A stretch of 64,000 nt of DNA from Orychophragmus violaceus (taxonomy: Eukaryota > Streptophyta > Magnoliopsida > Brassicales > Brassicaceae), in the NCBI GenBank assembly GCA_030180135.1, contig CM058234.1:34692766-34756765 (forward strand), read 5' to 3'. The first letter of the stretch is position 1, and each line of letters begins with the position of its first letter. The translations under genes were made by a program, and so were the position numbers. This document shows positions 43,668 to 53,881 of this stretch, in pieces. The notes below the pieces were generated by a model. That model saw only the letters and a list, made by a program, of their open reading frames with translations. It made no database searches and had not been told where the DNA came from.

Positions 43668-45940
43668 ATGGTCCCGAAAACCAGAACCGTAGGAAGCAGT
43701 TCGAATCAGGAACCCTATGACCCCACCAGAAATCCAAGCTCACAATGCATCACATCCAAAAGCTCTGAGAGAGCTGCAACGTCCCTACGGAGGTGGAAAT
43801 GGTCCTGCCGGATGAGTCGGAAACTCCATAGGTCGTCCGTCCCGACTTTTTCTGCGCCTACTCGACCTTTTTCGAGAGATGCGGGATGATATTTCTGATC
43901 CCACGCATCGTGCTCGAGGTCTTGGCGGCCGTTAAACTTACATTTCCTTAATGACGCCGAATTTCGTTCGGCAAGTCATCGAAATTTCCGTACTGGCCGC
44001 TGAGGAGGGGCTTTCAGTGACGGTCGATCTTATCCTACTTTTGTGTCTTGTAGAATACAACAAGAAGTGCCCGAGAACCTATTATCTTTCACTGCGCCAC
44101 GGGAGGATCATAGAGGAGACCCCTCCGAGGGACGTGTGGCAAGATCGCATCTTTTTCTGTAAGATAAAGGAGTTCTCCGTGGGCGAATTCGACTTCTCTG
44201 TCATCCCTACACGCTGTGCTCTACTCAGTATTTATGATATGTTTTGACCATTGGATTTTGCGCTTACAGATACCCCGAAAGCATTGTCGCTCGACATATA
44301 TACTGCAGTTCTGATTGCTTGCTTGAAGAGTGGAAAGATCGATCGAGATTCCTTCAAACCATACCGCATCAGATCCGCCATCGTAGGGAAGAGTTCGAAA
44401 AAACGTTCGTCCTCGGTTCCTCGAAGTCCTCACGACGTGAAACTTTGCATCGATCGACCGACCACAGCAGCAGGTAATCAGCCAGTTCAATAGTCTTTTG
44501 CCTTTTTTTTGGGCTAAAAGGGGTCTTGTTTTTTTTCTGACTTAATTCGTCACTCCGCCGCGAGAAACGATGTCCAGAAGGAACAGCTCCCTTCGTACCA
44601 TAAAAGCACATACCGATTTGACAGCTCATACCAAGGTCAGTTAGCCGCGATGCTCACCAGTTCCCTCAGCTCGACTTCTCCGGCGTATCGAGCCGTCAGT
44701 GATGATGAGGTGAACCAGGGGGTTCCACTGTGAGCGGGCTTCTGCCTCTGCCAAGTCAGCCAGCCCGTGAGGTTGTTCAAGTCCCGTATGACCCCGCAAA
44801 ATCGATTGGGTCTAGGGGTTCGAACGGGTCTCGTCCTCCAACCTTGAAGCGAGCTCAAAGTGAGGCGGAGGTCCCTGTGGGTGGTGATGCAGAGGTTAAA
44901 CCGACCTCATCGGGTTATTTGGTAAGAAAGGGCTTTAACTGGAAATTCAAACACAAGAAAGAGTGCCCGATCGCGGATGATCCTGCACGAGTGGCTTTCC
45001 CACTTAGGCATTTCAAACCAGAAGGGGTCTAGTTTCCCGCGGTTCAGGACATGGCGCAACAACAGGCCTATGTCTCGGGTTGGTGTATTTTCTTTGTTGA
45101 TTTTTGAGCGATCTCTGATCGCTATCTTTTGTTGTACTAGGCCCTGGAAGCAGCCAACAAGTACGCTGCCTTGTCTGAGCGGAACTCGAAGGGAGTCCCC
45201 CGAACCAGAGAGTTTAAGGACGCGGAGAAGATCGTTGAAGACCTCAACACCAACCTTCAAGCTGCTACGGCTCGGGATGCGGCACTGAATCGGCAGCTAC
45301 TCAGGTACAAGGACCAGGAGGCTATGATCATGTGGCTGGGAACTCGGAGGAGGACCTCAAGATCAAGCTCGGGATCGCAACAGAAAAGATATTCGCTGCT
45401 CAGAAGAAGAGGCAGCTCACCTTTGAGCAGGCGAATTGCGACGAGGAGGAGAAGCACAAGGCCATAGCCACTCGTGATGTTGCTATCCAAGGGACCAAAA
45501 GGGCGGTGAAGGTGGAAAAGCGCGAGTTCGCCGGGGAATATCTGTCGATCCTCCAGCATATCAAGTAGAAGTGGGACAAGAAGAAAACCGAGGTCGATAT
45601 TGAGATCGCCCTTCGGGAGGCCATTATCAATGTTGATCTCCTTGTTGCGATCGCTGGTGGAGGGTTCGACACGGCGGGTGAGATTGACAAGCTGGTTGTT
45701 AAGAAGGAAGAGAAAGAGGTCGAGCTGGTCGCTGCGACAGTTTCCGACTTCTCTATTGGTAAACTTGTTCTCCCCACGGTCTCAGAGGATTCAGTGATGC
45801 TGATCGACCCCGAGACTCAGCTGCCCATGAACATGGACCCGCATGGATCGAACAATCCTGAGGAGGCTGCCAGCAGACCGATGCAAGAACCAATCAAAGG
45901 GGTGAAGGTCCTGGGTTGTGGCGAGAACATGGCTGGGTGA
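43668..45940 (+). pseudogene. Antisense ORF of the Tat element (putative gypsy-type transposon domain)
   Basis: Runs opposite to Tat transcription, between the integrase end and the 3' LTR, where antisense ORFs are known in Tat-lineage elements. It starts MVPKTRTVGSSSNQEPYDPT. The 43951-44247 frame (TPNFVRQVIEISVLAAEEG... LSLRHGRIIEETPPRDVW) resembles the plant 'putative gypsy-type transposon' domain. Later parts are charged and coiled-coil-like (DLNTNLQAATARDAALNRQL; EEKHKAIATRDVAIQGTKRA), ending with a TGA at 45940. Frame changes, an in-frame stop near 45566 and possible introns (for example one ending TACTAG near 45141) break it up. Function unknown. Confidence 0.65.
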
Positions 45941-46690
45941 GGCTGACTCGTCACTCCTCTCCTTCATAAATCCCAAAAATTTGAATCTCTTTTTTTTTTA
46001 TGTTCTGTGTTGGCCGAAAGGGCCTTTTATTTCGAACTCTTTTTCCCACGGAGGGCTTTTTTAAACTTGGTGTTTGCCGAAAGGGCTTTAATAATCGAAT
46101 CGACTTTCCCTTTTGTACTTGTTGCTTTTAGTTTAACCAAAATGATAACTAAGTAGGTGCAAACAAGTAACACAACCAAGTTTCGGTCGATCAGGTATAT
46201 GACCGATTCTTTTTCGAAGTCACCTGAGTTTTCATTAGGGAAATTGCTCAGTTGGGCTTTTTTTGTTAACTCTTAGTTCGTCAAAACATCGAATCGTTTT
46301 TAATCAACAAGTACAAGATCTCGATCTGACTTGTTCGATGTGGCAAACCGAGTTTGATAGGTTTTTGTAAAGACGAAGTCTTTTTACTCAATGAATTCGT
46401 TTAACGAAAACTTAAGTGTTTGGTCAAAGGACTTTCGAGGTTTAGTCCAGAATTTGACTAAGTTCGATGGTTAGGGGAGGGTTTTTTCCCCCAATATCTT
46501 TTAAGTCTGATAAACTTAAAAGAATTGTGATAGAAATTACCAGCGTGGGTTGGCTTTGAGAATGAAAGGCATTACAACAGATCGTCAGGAATTTTTCTGT
46601 CGAGAAATCGTGAAAATGGTCCGTTTGGGGTCTTAGGGGTAAGGATCATCGTGAGATGTCGATGAAACCAAAGGTTGGATTTTTTTAAGA
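45941..46690 (-). other. Tat 3' UTR spacer
   Basis: No coding sequence on either strand. AT-rich with repeated CCGAAAGGGC words near 46015 and 46080. Confidence 0.55.
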
Positions 46691-46694
46691 TCAT

Positions 46695-47010
46695 AGTAAT
46701 TTGACAATTTTGAGGTCATTTTGATGATTGGATCGGTGTGAGTTCGCAATAAATGGACAATTCTGAGGTCGCGAGAAGTGGACCATTTTGAGGTCGCTTT
46801 GATGATTGGATCAATGTGAGATCGAAATACAGATGACCATTTTGAGGTCGAAAAAATAAGGATCGTTGTGAGATTGCAATAAATATGACCATTTGAGGTC
46901 GTAAAAATAAGGATGGTTGTGAGATCGCAATAAAGATGGCCATTTTGAGGTCGTAAAGTAAGGATCGTTGTAAGATCGCAATAAAGATTACCATTTTGAG
47001 GTCGCAAAGG
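46695..47010 (-). repeat. About 50-bp tandem repeat in the Tat 3' region
   Basis: Five to six imperfect copies of a unit containing GGATCGTTGTGAGATCGCAATAAA and ACCATTTTGAGGTCG. The long minus-strand frames here (46633-47084) are repeats with a period near a multiple of three. Confidence 0.85.
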
Positions 47011-47256
47011 TTAGGAGATGACATTGACAATATATTTGAATAAGACAAAGTTTGACAATAAACGATATTCGATGAGCTTGACAAATTGATGAACTCGAGC
47101 GTGTTAGGCTTCGAACGATGTCTTCTTCTCAGCTTTAGACTGCAAGTCCTGCGTAGGTTAGATACTAGGGGTGGCTGCGCTCGATGTGGAGCTGCCTATG
47201 TACCCTTTTGAGGGATCGATCCTTAACGCAGTTCGTTTTTTTTTTTTTTAGTATTC

Positions 47257-47849
47257 CTAGTGGAAGTACTTTTTGAGGTTGATGATGTTCCAAGGTCGTA
47301 GTTTGGGCTTCTGGGTATCTACAAACTTGAGTTGATAGACCCTTTCCCGGACAATGTCAGTGACCTCGTAAGGACCTTCCCACTTTGCCCCTAACTTCCC
47401 AGCATGTTCTTCCTTTTTATGGTCGAATACTTTTCGCAAGACGAGTTTGCCTACTTGAAACCTTTGGGTTTTGATCCGGGCATCATAGTAGTGAACTGCG
47501 GCCTGTTGGCAATTATGGACTCAGGCTAGTGCGAGGTTCCTTCGCTCATCGACAAGGTCAAGCTCGTCAGTTATCATTTGGTTATTTAGTTCTTCATTTG
47601 CGGACATTCGGTTTTGCGAATGTTCGATCTGAGGATTTCCGCGGGAACTACGGCCTCGATACCATAGGCTAAGGAGAATGGCGTTTCACCCGTAGATGTT
47701 CGAGGTGTGGTTCTGTAGGCCCAAAATATAGCCGGGAGTTCATCGCTCCAACTTGTTTTTCATTCATCGAGCCTTTTCTTTAGGTTATTCATGATTGACT
47801 TGTTAGATGCCTTGGCCAGTCTGTTTCCTTTGGGACATTGAGGCGTCGA
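47257..47849 (-). pseudogene. Tat integrase, C-terminal part
   Basis: The 47257-47520 frame reads RIKTQRFQVGKLVLRKVFDH, then GKLGAKWEGPYEVTDIV and LRPWNIINLKKYF, the standard gypsy integrase C terminus. Upstream, near 47630-47710, TSTGETPFSLAYGIEAVVPAEI is readable in a shifted frame. Copia-E splits the gene at 47850; the catalytic part lies at 54569-55340. Several stops and frameshifts. Confidence 0.82.
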
Positions 47850-48531
47850 TGTTGGGAATGTCCTGAAATCTATTGTACTTACTCTAAGTGAAAGTCGTAT
47901 TGTCGATATGAGACAATCATATGACACTGGGCAGTCATAATGCTTTGCTAGAAGCCACTTATGATCAATGAGTTTTGAACTCATTGCTAGTGTTATATGA
48001 TCCTACAGGGTCACACACCTAAGCAAACTGGACGTAGTATATGAGGTTGATCATTAATGTAATGATCTGGTGAATGCATATTTGATATGCATTCAATACC
48101 GAGTTTCTGAGGCAGTGTCGATCGACACAATAAGTGTGTCGGTCGACACAGATCGCGAATGACCAGATTAACTTCGGTTTAATCGTTGGTTAATTCGGTG
48201 GTGGTATAAGTCGACATATATAAGATATATGGTCGACCTTTACACAGTTCTAACCTGATTCACAGCCACCAGAAAAGAAACAGAAACCTCTTGAGAGATC
48301 TGATCTCTAAAGGCACTAGCATCCCTCATGTTCAGTTTGTGTGCGTGTGGATACCAGTAGAGGCACAACGTTTGAGGTGCTTCGAGATCTCGATTACTTG
48401 CAAACTTTCCGCTGCTAATCAATAGGTAATCTCGAGATCCCATTGATTTGATTATATGAACCCTAGATCCTAGGCTTGGAATTCAGACTAGGGCTGCCTA
48501 ATTGGATTAGGAACCGATAGAAATTCCTTCA
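47850..48531 (+). repeat. Copia-E 5' LTR (682 bp)
   Basis: TGTTGGGAATG to ATTCCTTCA. Palindrome pair at 48121.5/48142.5. TATA box TATATAAG at 48217-48224, 75 bp downstream, framed by GTCGAC on both sides (48212 and 48232). Confidence 0.96.
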
Positions 48532-48532
48532 G

Positions 48533-48544
48533 TGGTATCAGAGC
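48533..48544 (+). promoter_or_regulatory. Copia-E primer-binding site (tRNA-iMet)
   Basis: TGGTATCAGAGC, one base after the LTR. Confidence 0.94.
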
Positions 48545-49627
48545 CTTAGGGTTCTATTGAATCAGTAGCATGTTGATTAGATTAGTTGAATCTGAATATC
48601 TGTATAGTTGATACAAGCATGCTAGAACTCGTTTTAATCAATTAAACCTAGTTTAGGTTTTTGCTTGAAAACGATCAGGGTTTATCGCCCTGTGACGATC
48701 GATACCAATCCGGTGTCGGTCGACACAGAAGGATAACCCGAATAAAACTTAGGTTAAACCTAACTGTGACGATCGACACAAGAGTTGTGTCGGTCGACAC
48801 AGACCTCTTGGTCAGGATAATCGGTTTAATTGGATTAGACCGGTTATCTAGCTTGGTTAAACCGCCAAACGGCTTATTGCGATTGAGTTGATAAGGTTAG
48901 CATCGACCGACACTAATGTAGTGTCGATCGACACAGACCGGTTATCATAAAACCGGATCAATTGGATTTATCGGTCATCGCAAATTAGTTTTGGTTAATC
49001 TGCATCGATCGACCCTAAAGTAGTGTCGGTCGACACAAGATCCGATGGTTTAGGTTATTGAACATGAAATCACAGAACCAAACCAAGATAAATCAATTTT
49101 AATTAAAAGAATTAAAACATAATAAAACTGAACGTTTTAAAGGTTCCGTTCCTCAACCAAATATCAAGTAATCCTTGATGTCTTCCCGATCTTGTCAACT
49201 GTCAAGACTTGTTTCATTGTGCGATAGACTTGCAGTGCAAGGTGTCCACAATTACATAAGTAAGACAAGAAGTAATCGTGTTGATGGACTTGCAGTGCAA
49301 GACATCAACAATTACATGACTCAAAAGATTGGTTTACTTGAATGGGCCATCAAAATCGTTTTGGGCTCAGAGACATCAGGTGGATTGGACATGAGATGTC
49401 AATCCACAACCAAGAGTTATATTGGATATGACTAGCAAAGTTGTTGCTTACCTAGATAGCTAAAATTTGGGTGATAGCCAGTGGCTCACTCAAGTTTAGT
49501 GAAGTATGGGTCTTGGATCATTATATTCATTTGAGGAAACATTGTTTTGAATATAATGCGAGTCTTCTTAATAGTTAAGATTTCTCATTTCTTGAATATC
49601 ATAACTTAACCTCTTTTGTTTTCAGCT
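48545..49627 (+). other. Copia-E leader with four palindrome pairs and gag-proximal hairpin
   Basis: Pairs at 48698.5/48719.5, 48772.5/48793.5, 48906.5/48927.5 and 49008.5/49029.5, all 21 bp apart. Hairpin 49519-49528 with 49549-49558. ATAACTTAAC followed by a T-rich stretch and TTTTCAG just before the gag ATG at 49628. Confidence 0.85.
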
Positions 49628-50578
49628 ATGTCTAGCATAAACCATCATAACCATTTCTCCCTGCGATCCGTCCTTGAGAAGGACAAGTTAAATGGATCCA
49701 ACTTTCTTGAATGGTATCGGAACTTGAGAATTGTTCTCAAGCAGGAGAAGAAGGACTATGTCCTTGAGAAAGTTCTCCCCAAGAAGTACCGAGCCAATGC
49801 CTGGCAGTCAGATAAGGATGCTTGGGATAAGCATTCTAATGATGTGGTCGATGTGTGTTGTCTCATGTTGGCTACCATGAACTCGGACTTGCAGAAGCAA
49901 TATGAGTACGTGGAGTCGCCAATAGAGATGATCACTGGCCTGAAAAGTATGTTTCAGGAGCAGGCACGAACTCAGAGATACCAGACGGTTAAGTCTCTAA
50001 TTGAGTGCAAGCTACCAAAGGACGAACCAGTTAGTCCTCATGTCATTAAGATGATGGGTTATATTGATAACCTGGGGAAACTGGATTGTCCCATTAGCCA
50101 AGAGTTGGCTACTGACATCATTCTGCAGTCACTGCCGTCAAGCTATGATCAATTTGTTATGAACTATAACATGAAAAACTTGACGAAGACGTTGGCTGAA
50201 TTGCATGGGATGCTTAAGACTGCTGAACCTAACATCAAGAAGGACACCCCAAATGTCCTTATGGTACAAAAGGGTAAGAAGTTTAAGAAACTTGGTAAGA
50301 ACAAAGGTGATGGCAAGACGAGTTCGATTGTGAATCCAAGCGAGTCTAACCATGCTCCTAAGGTTAAACCTGGTCCTTCTAAAGATGATAAGTGCCTTTA
50401 TTGTAAAGGTTATGGGCATTTGAAAAGAAATTGCAAGAAATTCCTGGAAGATTATGAGAAGATGAAGAAGACGTACGAGACTTCTTCTTCAGGTATTTAT
50501 GTTATAGAAGTAAATGTTACTTCTTATGGTTCTACTTATTGGGTATTGGATACCGGTTGTGGTGCTCATATTTTATGA
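49628..50578 (+). CDS. Copia-E gag plus the start of protease (316 codons)
   Basis: Starts MSSINHHNHFSLRSVLEKDK; this ATG follows the TTTCAG acceptor-like site and matches the siblings. Complete gag domain, zinc knuckle CLYCKGYGHLKRNC near residue 258, and the protease active site DTGCGAH near residue 307. The frame then ends at a one-base loss: relatives read on into ENMQGLSNS. Gag itself looks functional. Confidence 0.9.
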   Translation: MSSINHHNHFSLRSVLEKDKLNGSNFLEWYRNLRIVLKQEKKDYVLEKVLPKKYRANAWQSDKDAWDKHSNDVVDVCCLMLATMNSDLQKQYEYVESPIEMITGLKSMFQEQARTQRYQTVKSLIECKLPKDEPVSPHVIKMMGYIDNLGKLDCPISQELATDIILQSLPSSYDQFVMNYNMKNLTKTLAELHGMLKTAEPNIKKDTPNVLMVQKGKKFKKLGKNKGDGKTSSIVNPSESNHAPKVKPGPSKDDKCLYCKGYGHLKRNCKKFLEDYEKMKKTYETSSSGIYVIEVNVTSYGSTYWVLDTGCGAHIL

Positions 50579-51083
50579 AAATATGCAGGGCCTGAGCAAC
50601 AGTAGGACTAAGGAGAAAGGACAAGTGGACCGACGCGTGGGAAATGGAGCAAGAGTTGTTGCATTAGCCGTAGGAGTATTTCATTTGTTTTTCCTTTATG
50701 TCATGTTTTAGAACTTAAGAACTGCTACTATGTATCTGCTATGAGCAGAAATATTATTTCTATTCCTTGTTTGGATATGGAAGGATATCAGTTTTCAAAT
50801 TAAGAATAAGTGTTATTCATTTGATTACAATGATATATTTATAGTAGCAATCTATTAAATAATGGACTTTATGTTCTAAACCAAAACGTGCCTAAATATA
50901 ACATTAGTACCAAGAGATTCGAGTCAAATGATATGAATCAAACTTTTCTCTGGCATTGTCGTTTGGGCCACATAAATGAGAGCGGATTCAGAAGCTCCAT
51001 AGTGATGGGCTCATTTGATTATGAATCATGTGAGAAATGCGAGTCTTGTTTATTGGGTAAAATGACGAAGGCCACTTTCAACA

Positions 51084-51150
51084 AAAATGGTAGTGTCGAT
51101 CGACACAAACGGTGCGTCGGTCGACACAGGTCGCGAACGAACAAAATAAA
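51084..51150 (+). repeat. Palindrome pair inserted in Copia-E integrase
   Basis: Centres 51099.5/51120.5. About 65 bp of non-coding sequence sit between the codons for FNK and RASNLLGLVHT, which are nearly adjacent in Copia-A. It disrupts integrase. Confidence 0.85.
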
Positions 51151-51944
51151 AGGGCCAGTAACTTATTGGGCTTGGTACATACGAATGTGTATGGCCCGAT
51201 GAGCACAAGTGCTAGAGAAAACTTTTAGTACTTCAATACCTTTACTGATGATTTCAGTAGGTAAGGTTATGTCTTATTAATGAGACATAAGTCAGAATCT
51301 TTGAAAAAGTTAAAAGAGTTCCAGAATGAAGTACATAATCAATTTGGCAAAAGTATTAAAGCTCTACGATGAGATCATGGAAGTGAATACTTGAGTCAAG
51401 AATTAAGTGATCATCTGAGAGATTGTGAAAGTGTTTCACAATTCACCCCTCCTGAATCGGATTTTATTAGATATGGTTCGATCAATGATGAGTCACTTAG
51501 ATCTTCCATTATCCTTCTAAGAATACACTCTAGAAACGTCTGCGTTTACACTAAATAGGGTTCCATCAAAATCAGTTACAGAGACACCACATGAGATGTG
51601 GACTGTTAATATTCCTGATTTGTCTTTCATGAAGATTTGGGATTGTGAGGCTTATATAAAACATTTAATCTCTGATAAGCTCACACCCAAATCCGATAAG
51701 TGCTACTTCATTAGTTGTCCTAACGAAACCAAGGCATGTTACTTTTACAACCGGCCCGAGAACAAATTTTTTGTTGCTCGGAACTATGTTTTCTTGAGAA
51801 AGACCTTATTTTCCAGGAAGAACTGTGGGAGTAAAAGTACAACTCGAAGAAATTCGAGAATCACAGGAGACTGCTCAACTTGATGAGGAAGAGTAGCAGT
51901 GGGATCTACAAAGAGTTGTAGAACCTGCAACTGTGGTGCATGAG

Positions 51945-52165
51945 GTTTGCGAGGATCTGATGAATGAATATTCGATATACATTCAAATGGCGAGTTTCTG
52001 AAGAAGTGTCGATCGACACAAAAGTTGTATCGATCGACACAGATCGCGAACCAAAATATTGATTTTGGTTTATAACTTAATTAACTACGGTTTAAATCTT
52101 GGTTAATTAGGTCGTGGTAAAAGTCTACATATGAGATATGTGCGCGACTTTTACACAAAACTGAA
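51945..52165 (+). repeat. LTR-derived fragment inside Copia-E pol
   Basis: About 220 bp resembling LTR positions 48060-48265: GATCTG(A/G)TGAATG, GCGAGTTTCTGA, a palindrome pair (52012.5/52033.5), GGTTAATT(A/C)GG, and the TATA-region dyad. It lies between the integrase linker and the reverse transcriptase. It is diverged from both LTRs of this element. Confidence 0.85.
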
Positions 52166-53089
52166 GCTCGCAGATCCAACAGGATCAGTCACGAACCCGA
52201 GAAATGTGGATTTCTCGTAACCAATTGCCATGATCTGTTGATCATTGAATGTGACGGGCCTGCGGATTTTGAAGAAGCAATGATGAGTCCTGAATCCGAA
52301 AATGGTAATATTCTGATATACAAAGCTAGGTTGGTGGCAAAAGGTTTCAAGCAAATTCATGGTATTGACTATGAAGAAACCTATTCCCCAGTCAACATGC
52401 TTAAGTCCATTCGGATTCTCCTAGCAACCGCCACTCATAATGGTTATGAGATCTTGCAGATGGATGTGAAAACAGTTTTCCTTGATGGAATTCTGGAAAA
52501 GGATGTGTACATGACACGACCTGAAGTTTTCATTGATCCTAATGAAGCTAGGAAGATATGCAAGCTTCATCGATCCATTTATGGATTGAAGCAAGCATCT
52601 CAGAGTTGGAATATTCGTTTTGATGAAGCGGTCAAAAGATTTGATTTCGTCAGGAACAAAGAGGAACCGTGTGTTTACAAGAGGACTAGTGGGAGCGCAG
52701 TTGCATTTCTAGTATTATATGTTGATAACATACTACTTCTCAGAAATGAAGTTTCATTGTTTCAGTCTGTTAAGACTTGACTCGAAAGTTGTTTTTCGAT
52801 GAGAAATATGGGAAAAACCGTATACATTCTTGGAATAAGAATCTATGGAGATAGATTAGACAAGCTAATTGGATTGTGTCAAGATACTTATGGTGATAAT
52901 GTCTTGCACAGGTCCAGCATGCATGATTCCAAGAAGGGCTTTGTGCAAATGACTCTTGGTATTGCTCTTAGCAAGACACAGTGTCCCTCGACACACGCTG
53001 AGCAAAAGCGAATGAGGGTCAGACAACTGCTACAGGCATTAGATGTCTTAAGATGTGATCTTGATTTCAGTGGGAGTTGTTGTTGTTAA

Positions 53090-53881
53090 TTTTAGTTATG
53101 ATATGATGTTCATGTGAACATAATTTGATTATGTTAATGAAATCTGACATCAGTATTATTTAACTATGTTATTAAATAATAGTTCCAAAGTAATTTATGA
53201 CATTTTATAGGTCATCAAGTATGTGACTTGATCATGAAACCCTATAGATAATAAATGACATAAATTACGTTGGTCCCTGGTCGAGGTTGTTAAAGTGGGA
53301 CATTAACAACCGCGTGAGACTAGTATGTGAGGTGACTGATGACTAAGTTTCATGGAGTCATTAATAAGAGTATTAAAGTCAATCACATAGATATGTGTTA
53401 GAGAACACATGATCGGACATGACCCACTGATGAGAACTCTACGGGATAGTTATATAAGTGTCATGAGAGTTTTCATTACGACTATAGAGTATAGTCCTTA
53501 GACCTGAGTTCATCATGTTTTCTTACATATGAATTGGTCCGCTTTAACCCTGTCAAACGTCAGCCGTAACTGGTGACTATAAAGGCATTGATTGGGCGTA
53601 TCATGAAGTGTGTTAAAGAACAGGGATGGAACAAGATGGGATTTGTCCCTCCTATATAACAGGAGATAAATATCTCAGGGCCCATCGAAGATTTGATACT
53701 GAGAAATGTGTGGCCACACTCAAACGAGGTGATTGTCAGTCGTTTGTCTTGTCAGTATAAATCGGAGTTCGATGAACATGATTTTGGCTTAATAAGGATA
53801 ACACGGATCTTGCCTTATGCGAGATCGAGATATAGTGACAAGGGAATATGGGAATAGATGATTCCAGTACAAGTGGGAGAT
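53090..53881 (+). other. Copia-E conserved 3' non-coding region and polypurine tract
   Basis: The reverse complement aligns with Copia-C 14761-15570 and Copia-D 36972-37730. Ends AAGTGGGAGAT at the LTR. Confidence 0.78.

Larger units (their letters stand above)
50579..53089 (+). pseudogene. Copia-E protease-integrase-RT-RNase H remnant
   Basis: Readable blocks: GLSNSRT and protease from 50586; pre-integrase about 50888-51080 (LWHCRLGHINE, CEKCESCLLGKM); integrase about 51150-51880 (SLRDRG-equivalent altered, KLTPKSDKCYF intact); reverse transcriptase 52238-52780 (YKARLVAKGFKQIHG, QMDVKT, YVDN); RNase H start 52799-53089. About 50 codons at the RT N terminus are missing just before 52305. YVDD has become YVDN (AAC at 52727-52729), which removes a catalytic Asp. 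Two inserts are listed separately. Confidence 0.88.

Noticed and set aside
46633..47084. Minus-strand frames of 122-124 residues with repeated RPQNGHLYCDLT
   Set aside because: Translation of the roughly 50-bp tandem repeat; no independent support.
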